This document shows, piece by piece, positions 8,838 through 18,082 of a DNA stretch of 64,000 bases (positions are counted from its first letter, which is position 1; each line of letters begins with the position of its first letter). This DNA comes from Candidatus Latescibacterota bacterium (GTDB lineage Bacteria > Latescibacterota > UBA2968), in NCBI GenBank assembly GCA_022824945.1, contig JAJDYX010000005.1, positions 62,001 through 126,000 on the forward strand, given 5' to 3'. The translations under genes were made by a program, and so were the position numbers. The notes beneath the pieces are model-generated. The model was not told where the DNA came from, did no database searches, and was given only the letters and a program-made list of their open reading frames with translations.

Positions 8838-9434
8838 TCACATAATTCGACTCACCCAAATATATCTTTCTTTGATGTATTTTTCCAGTTGTCTCTTATC
8901 GCCAAGCATTGAGCCAATAATACATTTGTTTTCGATTTCTTCTGGCAAAGTATTGATTGATAAACTGCCAAAGAGGATCAAGATGCTTACATCACGAATG
9001 TCCTGTGTAAGGTCACGAGGTTGTAGAAGACCTTCTCCATCAAGTCCTAAACTGGGATTGCTCCACTTCTTGCCCTCAAAAAGAGAATTCATTTCATACT
9101 CATAAACTTTATCTCGAAAGATAAAACGAAAATTTTCGTTTCCAAATTCTCTCGGAAGCTCTGTTGTAAAGCGTTTTAAGCTTTCTCCACCTATGTCGGA
9201 TAAAATACAAAGGTGTTTCAGGAATAGATTCGGATAGAGCGCATTCGTGAGAGACAAAAATTGAGTCCAGGTATAAGGATTTTTATCCGCAAGATGGAGT
9301 ACACTGATAAAATGATCTTGCGTTGCGAGGAGCAATGGAATAATACTGGAATTTCTCTCTTTCTCAGCTATATCAGAGGGCCAATAGATCCCAGCATTTT
9401 CTTTCCATTCCTCTACAATTCTGGGATAAGGCAT
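8838..9434 (-). CDS. Unknown protein of the A+T-rich accessory patch
   Basis: A 198-residue mixed alpha/beta protein without signal peptide or membrane segment. I do not recognise it. Notable stretches are CILSDIGGESLKRF, FIFRDKVYEYEM, RDVSILILFGSL and a basic C-terminus KRQLEKYIKERY. The size and the acidic/basic pattern could fit a restriction-endonuclease-like protein, but no clear PD-(D/E)XK motif is visible, so this is only a possibility. GGAG 9 bases before the ATG at 9434 favours this start over the ATG at 9449. Base composition matches the DUF1828 gene downstream, so the two probably arrived together. Confidence 0.5.
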   Translation of the reverse strand: MPYPRIVEEWKENAGIYWPSDIAEKERNSSIIPLLLATQDHFISVLHLADKNPYTWTQFLSLTNALYPNLFLKHLCILSDIGGESLKRFTTELPREFGNENFRFIFRDKVYEYEMNSLFEGKKWSNPSLGLDGEGLLQPRDLTQDIRDVSILILFGSLSINTLPEEIENKCIIGSMLGDKRQLEKYIKERYIWVSRIM

Positions 9435-9616
9435 GACAAAACACTCCATTTGCAACTAAAATAACTATATAAAGTATTGAAAAATAAAAATTTAAAGTTT
9501 GTATTATGTTTCAATTCTACACTATTATACTCTCACCTGAAAAAATCATCAAGGGTATTTAAGCACGTTTTTTTGCTATTCGTCTTATAGGTATAGAAGA
9601 ATGCAAAAGCATCCGA

Positions 9617-10570
9617 CTATGGCAAGAAGAGATTGGTAAACGCCTCGGAGGGGATAACCGTATTGGCGGGGATGATATCGGCGGCGACCATTTGATCTAA
9701 CAACTCTTGCCAGCGTTGCAAAGTCATGCTGCCAAGGCCATTTGCGCGGGCTATGGGGTCAAGGACAAGAGCTCTTGATTCCTCTGCGCCATAGGCGAGA
9801 ATATCCAACCCCATCTCGACATTGAGTGAGTTGATGTGGCGGTTGGTGACATCCGGGTTGTCGAGATAGTGTTCCCAGCCTTGTACACTTGCCTGGACAA
9901 CGGCTTCTACAATTTGTGGATCGGCGGCGATGCGGTCTTCCGTCGTGATGAGCACGCTGGTGTAGGGATTGTAGCCAATATCGGCTACCAGCAAAGCCCT
10001 GGGGTTGCCACCTCTGGCCCTGGCAACGTATGGCTCGCTGAAAATATAGCCTTGTTGGGCGAAGTTTTCATTGGCGAGGAATTGAGTGACATTGCCGGGA
10101 TAAGGGACGATTTCAACGTTTGAGAAAGGGTATTTCCAGCGCAGGTATTGGGAAAATCCCGAACTTTGAGACATCGCCAGAGTGATATTGGCAATGTCGG
10201 CGATGGAAGTGATGCCCGAGTTCGCGTGTACCATAATGCAGCGCGGGCTGATTTGGTAAGGTGCCATAAGGGCGACAACCGGAATTTGTTGGGCGCGGGC
10301 AGCGAGGATGTTGTCGGCATTGGTAATGCCAAAAGCGACAGCACCAGTGGCTACGCGTTCAATGACAGGCACACCCGGACCACCGGCGAGGATATCGACC
10401 TCTACACCGCGTTCTTGATAGTAGCCATGTAATGAGGCGGCGTAAAAACCCCCGTGCTCGGCTTCTGGAAACCAGTTGAGTGCGAGTTGGACTTGCACTT
10501 CGGCTGGAGGTTCTGGTCCCACGCCACAGGCGGCCAGTGCGATGAGCAACAAGAAAGCAAAGCGGATCAT
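9617..10570 (-). CDS. NMT1/THI5-like ABC substrate-binding lipoprotein
   Basis: A 317-residue protein with a lipoprotein signal (MIRFAFLLLIALAAC, lipobox LAAC), so mature Cys at residue 15. QLALNWFPEAEHGGFYAA, GVEVDILAGGPGVPVIERVATG, FGITNADN and PYQISPRCIMV follow the SsuA/ThiY/NMT1 pattern of periplasmic binding proteins for pyrimidine precursors, sulfonates or similar small ligands. AAGGGG lies 9 bases before the ATG at 10570; the upstream ATG at 10603 has no ribosome-binding site and would disrupt the signal peptide. No permease or ATPase gene is adjacent, so it is an orphan here. It is co-directional with the urease cluster but 72 bases beyond ureD. Confidence 0.8.
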   Translation of the reverse strand: MIRFAFLLLIALAACGVGPEPPAEVQVQLALNWFPEAEHGGFYAASLHGYYQERGVEVDILAGGPGVPVIERVATGAVAFGITNADNILAARAQQIPVVALMAPYQISPRCIMVHANSGITSIADIANITLAMSQSSGFSQYLRWKYPFSNVEIVPYPGNVTQFLANENFAQQGYIFSEPYVARARGGNPRALLVADIGYNPYTSVLITTEDRIAADPQIVEAVVQASVQGWEHYLDNPDVTNRHINSLNVEMGLDILAYGAEESRALVLDPIARANGLGSMTLQRWQELLDQMVAADIIPANTVIPSEAFTNLFLP

Positions 10571-10674
10571 ACGCGATAATCCCCTTGGAGATTTGGCACC
10601 CATTTTGGAAATTCTGTTATTTAATATACGGAATTATTACATAAACTTTTAACAAAAAAGCGGTAGGCAGCTTC

Positions 10675-11502
10675 TTAATACTTTCTCGCCAGCGGATCTG
10701 CACCGAGAACATTGGGATGGGCAATTGCATCGCGGAGGGCTGTATAGAGGGGATGGAGACACTCGACATTTTCTGCGAGGGATCGTATCACAAAAAGATC
10801 GGGTCTGGGGGAAGCAAAGGAAAGCAAAAGAGAATTTTCCGAGGATTTCAACAAAGGAGCGAGCGATTGGGAAAGACTTTCAACCAGACAGCTAAAACGC
10901 GCGGAATTACCCGCAACAAAAATATTAAAAACAACATTATAAGCCCCAAACGCACCCGTATATGCTGGCGACAATATCTCCGGCTCGGAATAATAGCGCT
11001 CCAATAGAACCGGGCGTTCGGCCGTATGCACAGTAATATCAGACCGGTAACTCGTGTACCCAAAATGCTCCCCAAACGCCATGCGTCCAGCCGTATGACT
11101 ATCGGCGAGCACCAGACACGAATCAGCCCCCAGATGCCACGACTGCTCCTGCTCAAAAACACTCTGCGCATAAGGAACAACGGGATCGGGCAAAACAACG
11201 GCAAGGCCCCCGGCCTCCACCTCACCATTAATTATTTGTTTACACGGAAGACCCCGGGGACTCTTATAAACTTTAGTAAACGCCTGAGTCCCCAGATAAA
11301 GAGCCGCCCCCTCACCACATCGCACACGCAGCGTCGTCGCATCCCCTTCCACCATACCGCCCCCATAACTCGAAAGCACAACAGCGCAATAATCGCCCTG
11401 TGCGGCGGGATTGAGCAACTTCAAAGGCGCGACTGAGCGACAGGCAGTAAGGACAGAACGGGAACCATTGCGGGTCACTTCAATTTGAGAAGGAAGCATC
11501 AT
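10675..11502 (-). CDS. ureD: Urease accessory protein UreD/UreH
   Basis: A 275-residue protein with the UreD landmarks [39 protein letters not shown] and the E-x-Y-x-S central segment. UreD scaffolds the apo-urease/UreF/UreG assembly and channels nickel during metallocentre formation. It is the last gene of the urease operon; its ATG overlaps the ureG TGA, indicating translational coupling. The terminal position of ureD is less common than the ureD-first order of enterobacteria. Confidence 0.9.
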   Translation of the reverse strand: MMLPSQIEVTRNGSRSVLTACRSVAPLKLLNPAAQGDYCAVVLSSYGGGMVEGDATTLRVRCGEGAALYLGTQAFTKVYKSPRGLPCKQIINGEVEAGGLAVVLPDPVVPYAQSVFEQEQSWHLGADSCLVLADSHTAGRMAFGEHFGYTSYRSDITVHTAERPVLLERYYSEPEILSPAYTGAFGAYNVVFNIFVAGNSARFSCLVESLSQSLAPLLKSSENSLLLSFASPRPDLFVIRSLAENVECLHPLYTALRDAIAHPNVLGADPLARKY

Positions 11503-12233
11503 CGCGGCTGAGGTGACAGAACAGACCTGCGCGCTCTGAGAACATGATCAATAATCTCGTCGAGACCAGACCCGTGTTTCAAACAGGCAAAAATCGTGGG
11601 ACCATCTCCGCGCATCCTTTTCGCATCCCGCGCCATAACCCCCAGGTCTGCGCCAATGAGATCGGCGAGATCGGTCTTATTGATAACGAGCAAATCCGAT
11701 TGCGTAATCCCCGGACCCCCTTTTCGGGGAATCTTGTCTCCAGCGGACACATCAATCACATAAATCGCGTAATCGACGAGCTCCTTGCTAAAATGCGCCG
11801 CCAGATTATCGCCACCGCTCTCCACAAAAAGCAAATCGATATCGCACGCAAACCGAATCATCAAATCTTCAAGCGCGTTCAAATTCAGCGAAATATCTTC
11901 CCGAATAGCTGCATGCGGGCATCCGCCCGTCTCAACCCCAATAATGCGATCCGCCTCGAGCGCCTTGTGACGCAAAAGAAACTCGGCATCTTCCCGCGTA
12001 AAAATATCATTCGTAACAACCCCGAGGCTATAGCGTTCACGCAGAGCTTCGCACAGCACGCGAACAAGAGCCGTCTTTCCCGTACCCACCGGACCACCAA
12101 CCCCCACGGTAAATGCCCGCTGAGAAAAATCGCGATCGCCGAGAACCGACTCGCGCAGGGCAAAATCGCCCGGGGATTCAAAAGGCTCGTGAGAATGATC
12201 GTGGTCGTGATGATCGTCATGGTGATTATGCAT
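11499..12233 (-). CDS. ureG: Urease accessory GTPase UreG with His-rich N-terminus
   Basis: A 244-residue SIMIBI-class GTPase. The P-loop is [10 protein letters not shown] (about residue 46); [23 protein letters not shown] and INKTDL are the metal-responsive and guanine-recognition stations. UreG hydrolyses GTP to drive nickel delivery to urease, and Cys-Pro-His of GGCPH binds Ni2+. The first 16 residues are dominated by His and Asp ([16 protein letters not shown]), a nickel-binding tail that ordinary UreG proteins lack or have shortened. No ureE is present in the cluster, so the tail may take over nickel storage. Confidence 0.95.
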   Translation of the reverse strand: MHNHHDDHHDHDHSHEPFESPGDFALRESVLGDRDFSQRAFTVGVGGPVGTGKTALVRVLCEALRERYSLGVVTNDIFTREDAEFLLRHKALEADRIIGVETGGCPHAAIREDISLNLNALEDLMIRFACDIDLLFVESGGDNLAAHFSKELVDYAIYVIDVSAGDKIPRKGGPGITQSDLLVINKTDLADLIGADLGVMARDAKRMRGDGPTIFACLKHGSGLDEIIDHVLRARRSVLSPQPR

Positions 12234-12279
12234 AGCAAATCCTTAGTGTTGGCCCAACCAGTCCCCAGCCCCCGCTTCT

Positions 12280-12954
12280 CTAACTCTGAAACAACCGCGA
12301 ATACAGATACCCATGCATACCCTGTGCAATATCCCATTGAGGTGCACAGCGCGTCGCACGCGTATAATCTACCTGTGCGACAGAAGTCATAGCCCTAATC
12401 GCCGTCTTGTGATGGCGTTTTTGCAACCGTGCGGCTTCGAGAGGACCAATCTGTCCCAGACGCACAGCCGCACTGACCTGATCGCGCAAAAATTGATACA
12501 TAAAAATCCGACACGTATGCCCGCGTTTAAGACCCGCAACCCGAAATGTCGTACCAAAAACAATCGTATAATGAGCCGGCACAGATTGCGAAAGCAAAGA
12601 CTTGTGCAAACGCGCCATCGCATCGGAAAAATACAAATCGCGCATCAAACGCAACAAATTGCGCCCCTGCACCTCACTGCCGCGGGCAATCGCTGGTGCC
12701 GTAAGCATTGCGTCATAAGTGAGCAGCATATCCGTCAAATCTGCGGGAATCGCATCACCCGCAAAACACGCATTAATAAATGGAATCTCACTTCTCGCCG
12801 TCGCGTGAATCACCGTTTGCATATACGCATCCAGATCATCGGCAGAACGCAACAACCCCATCTGTTTGGTCGCCTCCAGACCATTGGAAAATGCGTATCC
12901 ACCCGTAGGGAAATTGCTATCGGCAAGTGTGAGAAGATCGAAGAGCATAATCAA
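12280..12954 (-). CDS. ureF: Urease accessory protein UreF
   Basis: A 224-residue all-helical protein. [21 protein letters not shown] is the UreF N-terminal signature, and [23 protein letters not shown] and [14 protein letters not shown] are further conserved stretches. UreF bridges UreD and UreG in the urease activation complex. The second codon pair gives two candidate ATGs two codons apart (MIM); the start overlaps the end of ureC by 4 bases. Typical family length. Confidence 0.88.
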   Translation of the reverse strand: MIMLFDLLTLADSNFPTGGYAFSNGLEATKQMGLLRSADDLDAYMQTVIHATARSEIPFINACFAGDAIPADLTDMLLTYDAMLTAPAIARGSEVQGRNLLRLMRDLYFSDAMARLHKSLLSQSVPAHYTIVFGTTFRVAGLKRGHTCRIFMYQFLRDQVSAAVRLGQIGPLEAARLQKRHHKTAIRAMTSVAQVDYTRATRCAPQWDIAQGMHGYLYSRLFQS

Positions 12955-14654
12955 AACAAATTATAAAGCTGCGCCAGCGGCAACTTCTCTGCCGCCTCAC
13001 AGGTAAGCAACTCGCCATCAACCGTAACGCTATAAGTCTCCGGATCAATGTGAATATCGGGAATAAAATCATTGAGCTTCATATCCTTCTTCCCAATATC
13101 CCGACAATTGGACACCGCAACAACGCTCTTGGACAGATCATAAGACCCAACTGTCTCCAGCGAAGCCCGGGAGACAAAAGCGAGAGACGTAGAACCCACG
13201 GCATTGCCATAAGCGCCGAACATAGGACGCGGATACACGGGTTGCGGCGTGGGAATCGAAGCATTTGGATCACCCATCTGTGAGTATGCGATCACGCCCC
13301 CCTTAATCACCATCTCGGGTTTTGCACCAAAAAAAGATGGCTTCCAGAGCACCAGATCCGCGAGCTTGCCCACCTCAACCGAACCGATATGATCGCTCAA
13401 ACCATGAGCCGTCGCGGGATTAATCGTGTACTTGGCAATATAGCGCTTCACGCGCCCATTATCACTGCCCCCATCACCGTTCAATGCACCGCGCTGCTCC
13501 CGCATCTTATGAGCAGTCTGCCACGTACGACAAATAACCTCCCCCACGCGCCCCATCGCCTGACTATCCGATGCAATAATCGACAGCGCCCCCATATCGT
13601 GCAAAATATCTTCTGCCGCAATCGTCTCCTGCCGGATCCGACTCTCGGCAAAAGCCACATCCTCGGGTATATTCTTATCCAGATGATGACACACCATAAG
13701 CATATCGAGATGCTCATCAATCGTATTCACCGTAAAAGGCCGCGTGGGATTGGTGGAAGAAGGCAAAACATTCGCCTCGCCACAAAGACGCATAATATCC
13801 GGCGCGTGTCCCCCGCCCGCGCCTTCGGTGTGATACGTATGAATCGTGCGCCCCTTAAAAGCCGCACAACTCTGCTCCACAAAACCCGACTCATTGAGCG
13901 TATCCGTATGAATCGCCACCTGAACATCGTATTCATCAGCAACCGAGAGACAAGAATCAATAGCTGCAGGCGTCGTACCCCAGTCCTCGTGGAGCTTGAG
14001 ACCGCATGCACCCCCCTCGATCTGATCAATAAGCCCTTGCGGAAGCGAAGAATTGCCCTTGCCCAAAAACCCAAAATTGAGGGGAAAGGCATCACTCGAC
14101 GCCAGCATCATGCGAATGTGGTGCGCCCCCGGTGTACACGTCGTAGCATTAGTCCCAGTCGCCGGTCCCGTACCGCCACCCAGCATAGTCGTAATACCCG
14201 AAGCAATCGCCTCCTCAACTTGCTGAGGACAAATAAAATGGACATGCACATCGAGCGCACCAGCCGTGAGTATATGACCTTCACCCGCGATAACCTCAGT
14301 CGTAACCCCCACGATCAGATCGGGATCAACACCAGACATAATATCGGGATTACCCGCCTTGCCAATACCGGCGATGCGCCCGTCTTTAATCCCGATATCC
14401 GCTTTGTATATCCCCGTATAATCAACGACAAGCGCATTGGTAATAACGAGATCCAGCGCCCTATCCTGCGACACACCCGTAGCCTGACCCATGCCGTCGC
14501 GCAGCACCTTACCCCCGCCAAACTTGCATTCATCGCCGTAAATCGTATAATCATCTTCCACTTCAACAACGAGATGAGTATCACCCAACTGAACGCGGTC
14601 TCCCGTAGTGGGACCGTACATACTGGCATAAGCGATTCGATCAATCTGAGACAT
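12951..14654 (-). CDS. ureC: Urease alpha (catalytic) subunit
   Basis: A 567-residue subunit, the usual UreC length, starting [20 protein letters not shown]. Nickel and catalytic residues are visible: HVHF (first nickel His pair), GLKLHEDWG (carbamylated Lys), [11 protein letters not shown] and [15 protein letters not shown] (nickel His and substrate loop), VCHHLDK (flap catalytic His) and SDSQAMGR (nickel Asp). The enzyme hydrolyses urea to ammonia and carbamate in the cytoplasm. The chosen ATG at 14654 overlaps the end of ureAB by 14 bases; upstream in-frame sequence belongs to the overlapping gene. Confidence 0.97.
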   Translation of the reverse strand: MSQIDRIAYASMYGPTTGDRVQLGDTHLVVEVEDDYTIYGDECKFGGGKVLRDGMGQATGVSQDRALDLVITNALVVDYTGIYKADIGIKDGRIAGIGKAGNPDIMSGVDPDLIVGVTTEVIAGEGHILTAGALDVHVHFICPQQVEEAIASGITTMLGGGTGPATGTNATTCTPGAHHIRMMLASSDAFPLNFGFLGKGNSSLPQGLIDQIEGGACGLKLHEDWGTTPAAIDSCLSVADEYDVQVAIHTDTLNESGFVEQSCAAFKGRTIHTYHTEGAGGGHAPDIMRLCGEANVLPSSTNPTRPFTVNTIDEHLDMLMVCHHLDKNIPEDVAFAESRIRQETIAAEDILHDMGALSIIASDSQAMGRVGEVICRTWQTAHKMREQRGALNGDGGSDNGRVKRYIAKYTINPATAHGLSDHIGSVEVGKLADLVLWKPSFFGAKPEMVIKGGVIAYSQMGDPNASIPTPQPVYPRPMFGAYGNAVGSTSLAFVSRASLETVGSYDLSKSVVAVSNCRDIGKKDMKLNDFIPDIHIDPETYSVTVDGELLTCEAAEKLPLAQLYNLF

Positions 14655-15405
14655 TTGGAATCCCCTTAAATCCACCATCCCCCGCCCTTTGCAAAGCCTC
14701 TGCCTTACTCTCATCAATCTGCCCCGAAATAAGGCTATTCCCCCCATAAACTGTGCGATTACCGGCAATAGCCACGAGGTCAACCGTTCTACTCTCGCCG
14801 GGTTCAAAACGCACGGCAGTACCAGATGGAATATCGAGACGGAAGCCATAGGCTTTTTCGCGATCAAACGAAAGCGCGGGATTAACTTCAAAAAATGTAT
14901 AATGCGAACCCACCTGTATCGGACGATCACCGGTATTAGTCACAGAAAGAGAAATGGTCTCCCGGTCCGTATTGAGAGTAATCGGATCCGCAGCCGTAGT
15001 CCCGGTACCCGGCATTTCTGAAACCGTATTATCCGGTGACCAGGGCGAGCGGACGCGCGTAAGCCCCGAACCGTACAACGCGAGTTCAGAATCGCCTTCC
15101 ACACGACAAATCGGATGGTGAACCGTCACGAGTTTCGTCCCATCGGGAAACGTACCCTCCACCTGCACCTCGTGAACCATATCCGGAACACCGGGCAAAA
15201 CATCTTCCGTACCGAGCAACTGCTTGCCCTTATCCATAAGCGTGGCAACGGACTCGCCATCGCGAATAAATTCGAGAAGCTGTGCCGCGATAAGCGATAC
15301 AGCTTCCGGGTAATTGAGACGCAAGCCCCGAGCATACCGCTTCTGCGCGAGAAAACCCGCGTTATGGAGCATCAATTTGTCAATTTCTTTGGGCGATAAG
15401 TACAT
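14641..15405 (-). CDS. ureAB: Fused urease gamma-beta subunit
   Basis: A 254-residue fusion. Residues 1 to about 100 are urease gamma ([64 protein letters not shown]). Residues about 130-240 are urease beta ([38 protein letters not shown]). The same fusion is known from Helicobacter UreA, while most bacteria have separate ureA and ureB. GCAGGG precedes the ATG by 8 bases. It follows urtE after 13 bases and overlaps ureC, so importer and enzyme are likely one transcript. Confidence 0.93.
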   Translation of the reverse strand: MYLSPKEIDKLMLHNAGFLAQKRYARGLRLNYPEAVSLIAAQLLEFIRDGESVATLMDKGKQLLGTEDVLPGVPDMVHEVQVEGTFPDGTKLVTVHHPICRVEGDSELALYGSGLTRVRSPWSPDNTVSEMPGTGTTAADPITLNTDRETISLSVTNTGDRPIQVGSHYTFFEVNPALSFDREKAYGFRLDIPSGTAVRFEPGESRTVDLVAIAGNRTVYGGNSLISGQIDESKAEALQRAGDGGFKGIPNVSD

Positions 15406-15418
15406 GAAAAATCCCTGC

Positions 15419-16138
15419 TCAAAACGTAAGATACTGCTTAATACTCTCATCCGACAATTCATCCGCAGAACCGCACAACGCAATGGTCCCGCGATCCATC
15501 AAATAAAAATAATCGGCAATCTGTCGGGCAAAATCGAAATACTGCTCCACCAGAATAATAGTGAGATTGCCCTGGTCCTTCAGATGAATCAACACATTTT
15601 CTATATCGAGAATAATCGAAGGCTGAATGCCCTCTGTGGGTTCATCCAGAATGAGAATATCCGGATCGCCAACGAGCGCACGGGCAATGGCGAGTTGCTG
15701 CTGCTGCCCACCGCTGAGATTACCCCCCATTCGATCTTGCATATCGGCCAACACGGGAAAAAGATCGTAGATCAGATCTTCCGGCAGCGTTGCGAGACCA
15801 TCTGTCCGCGCTTCCAAACCAATCTGCAAATTCTCATTCACCGTCAGCCTGGGAAAAATCTCGCGCCCTTGCGGCACATAACTCAAACCCGCGCGCGCCC
15901 GCAAATCCGGTGCCTGCCCCGTTATATCCTCACCATTCAACAGAATATGACCTCGCCGAGGACTCAACAGACCAACAATCGTCTTAATAAGCGTCGTCTT
16001 CCCAACCCCATTGCGACCCATAACCGCCACAATAGCCCCTCTGGGGATATCCATACCAATATCGCGCAAGATCTGGCTCTCGCCGTAATAAACATCCAGA
16101 CCTCGAACGGTGAGTGCGGTGTCTGTGATCGTCGTCAT
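15419..16138 (-). CDS. urtE: Urea ABC transporter ATP-binding subunit UrtE
   Basis: A 239-residue LivF-like ATPase: Walker [10 protein letters not shown] (about residue 41), signature [15 protein letters not shown], Walker [11 protein letters not shown] and switch His in ILVEQ region. The [14 protein letters not shown] start is typical of UrtE. It powers urea uptake together with UrtD on the cytoplasmic face of UrtBC. Its place directly upstream of the urease structural genes separates it from general branched-chain amino acid transporters. Confidence 0.9.
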   Translation of the reverse strand: MTTITDTALTVRGLDVYYGESQILRDIGMDIPRGAIVAVMGRNGVGKTTLIKTIVGLLSPRRGHILLNGEDITGQAPDLRARAGLSYVPQGREIFPRLTVNENLQIGLEARTDGLATLPEDLIYDLFPVLADMQDRMGGNLSGGQQQQLAIARALVGDPDILILDEPTEGIQPSIILDIENVLIHLKDQGNLTIILVEQYFDFARQIADYFYLMDRGTIALCGSADELSDESIKQYLTF

Positions 16139-16188
16139 TAAAATCCTATCCCGCGTATCCAGATTCCATTTTGTCTATCCCCCAACCC

Positions 16189-16214
16189 AATTCTTAATTC
16201 TTAATTTTTAATTC
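16189..16214. repeat. 7-bp tandem repeat AATTCTT
   Basis: Two exact AATTCTT units, a variant AATTTTT and a partial fourth unit abut the urtD stop codon in the 74-base urtD-urtE gap. No coding or terminator signal is seen in this gap. Confidence 0.55.
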
Positions 16215-16965
16215 AATGCTGCGCACTACCCAAATAACACTCAATAACCCGGGGATCATTTTGCACCTGATCCATCGGTCCCTCCACGAGCACCTTGCCC
16301 TCGTGGAGAACCGTGACTGTGCGCGCGATCTGTCTCACAAATTCCATATCGTGTTCAATAACAATAATCGCGTGGTTCATCGTCAGGCGTTCGAGAAGTT
16401 CCCCGGTCTTAACCGTCTCTTCATCCGTCATACCAGCAGCGGGTTCGTCAATTAAAAAAAGCTCGGGATCTTGCAAAATAACCATCGCAATCTCGAGCCA
16501 CTGTTTTTGCCCGTGCGAAAGAGCATCAGCAACCGTATGCAGGTGATCGGCCAAACCCGTCTGCTCTGCAACAGCATTGATGCGATCGCGATTCTTATCC
16601 GACAGACGCGAAACAAGCGAAAAGAGAACCGTGCGATCGGTTTTGAGCGAGAGCATCAAATTTTCGTACACCGTAAGAGAGGTAAAAACAGAAGGCGTTT
16701 GAAACTTCCGCCCAACACCCGCTTTGACAATCGCATCTTCGCTCATCTGGGTGAGATCGAACTTTTCAAAACGCGCACTGCCGCGATCGGGTCTGGTCTT
16801 CCCACACAAAACATCGAGAAAAGTGGTCTTACCCGCACCATTTGGACCAATAACAACGCGCAATTCCCGGTCGTGCAGGACAAACTCATCTATATCGAGC
16901 GCGACAAATCCATCAAAAGACACGCGCAAATTTTCAACAGTTAGCAGAACCGGATCAAATATCAT
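16213..16965 (-). CDS. urtD: Urea ABC transporter ATP-binding subunit UrtD
   Basis: A 250-residue LivG-like ATPase: Walker A GPNGAGKTT, Q-loop KFQTPSVF, signature LSHGQKQWLEIAM (the SHGQ variant with W typical of UrtD) and Walker B LFLIDEPAAGMTDEE. It starts one base after the urtC stop. It pairs with UrtE as the ATPase heterodimer of the urea importer. Confidence 0.9.
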   Translation of the reverse strand: MIFDPVLLTVENLRVSFDGFVALDIDEFVLHDRELRVVIGPNGAGKTTFLDVLCGKTRPDRGSARFEKFDLTQMSEDAIVKAGVGRKFQTPSVFTSLTVYENLMLSLKTDRTVLFSLVSRLSDKNRDRINAVAEQTGLADHLHTVADALSHGQKQWLEIAMVILQDPELFLIDEPAAGMTDEETVKTGELLERLTMNHAIIVIEHDMEFVRQIARTVTVLHEGKVLVEGPMDQVQNDPRVIECYLGSAQH

Positions 16966-16966
16966 A

Positions 16967-18061
16967 TCAATCCTGGCTTTCAGCGGGTACAGGTGTAGGC
17001 GTGCGTACGGAAAAAACTCGCTTCAAACTATTTATATCTATCCTGGATCGCAGACCAATGAGACCATCGGGAAAAAAGAGCACCACACCGATAAAAAGGA
17101 ATCCCAAAAAATAGAGCCATGTACCGGGGAACGCACCCGTCAAAAAACTGTACAAAAGATTGACAAGCACCGCGCCGATAATAGGACCGATCAGAGTCCC
17201 CCGCCCGCCAACAGCAACCCATATCACCATCTCAATAGAAGCCTGCACATCCATGCGGCCCGGTGTAATAATCCCGGTCTGAGGCACATAGAGCAACCCA
17301 CCCAGAGCGCCGAGCATGCTGGCGACCACAAACACGAATACTTTGTAACTGGCAACGCGATAGCCAATAAAACGCAGCCGATGCTCACTGTCGCGAACCG
17401 CAATAAGCACGCGACCGAGCTTGGACTTTACCATAAATCGGCAGAAAAAATAGGAAACAAAAAGCGTGACAAAAGCAATGATATAAAGACCGCGTTTACT
17501 CGCTGGATCCGCCAATTCAAAACCGAGCAAAGTCTTAAAATCCGTCAGGCCATTGGTACCGCCGAGCATGGTCTCGTTTCGCAAAAAAATGAGCCAGACG
17601 CCCAGGGCAAGTGCCTGCGTAATAATGGCAAAATAAACCCCCTGGAGACGGCTGCGAAAAGCCAGAAACCCAAAAATAAGCGCAATAATCGCCGGAATCA
17701 TAAGCGCCAGAATAAACGCAAATGTAAAAGTGTGAAAAGGCTCCCAAAAAAGCGGCAATTGTTCCACGCGATTCCACACCATAAAATCGGGCAACGCACT
17801 CCCATAAACCCCTTGCGTACCCGTCTTGAGCAGCATGTGCATACCAATCGCATACCCGCCCAAACAAAAAAAGAACGCCTGACACAGCGACAGAATACCC
17901 GTATATCCCCAGATCAGATCAATCCCCAGAGCGGCAATCGCAAAACAAAAATAACGACCCCAGAGATTTAATGTCGTATCTGAAAGCAACCCCATCGCAT
18001 TGAGCACAGGTGCTGCAATACCAAAGAGAAGAAATACAATAATGGGACGGTAGTAAGTCAT
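16967..18061 (-). CDS. urtC: Urea ABC transporter permease UrtC
   Basis: A 364-residue LivM-type permease with about 9-10 hydrophobic segments. The signatures ALGIDLIWGYTGILSLCQAFFF and the EAA-like VAVGGRGTLIGPIIGAVLVNLL are conserved in UrtC. It forms the inner-membrane channel with UrtB. It lies between urtB and urtD with 1- and 21-base gaps. Confidence 0.9.
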   Translation of the reverse strand: MTYYRPIIVFLLFGIAAPVLNAMGLLSDTTLNLWGRYFCFAIAALGIDLIWGYTGILSLCQAFFFCLGGYAIGMHMLLKTGTQGVYGSALPDFMVWNRVEQLPLFWEPFHTFTFAFILALMIPAIIALIFGFLAFRSRLQGVYFAIITQALALGVWLIFLRNETMLGGTNGLTDFKTLLGFELADPASKRGLYIIAFVTLFVSYFFCRFMVKSKLGRVLIAVRDSEHRLRFIGYRVASYKVFVFVVASMLGALGGLLYVPQTGIITPGRMDVQASIEMVIWVAVGGRGTLIGPIIGAVLVNLLYSFLTGAFPGTWLYFLGFLFIGVVLFFPDGLIGLRSRIDINSLKRVFSVRTPTPVPAESQD

Positions 18062-18082
18062 AAAATATCTCGTGAGGTTTTT

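Noticed and set aside
14655-14930. N-terminal extension of UreC
   Set aside because: The region is the 3' part of ureAB in another frame; UreC homologues start at MSxI...YxxxYGPTTGD.
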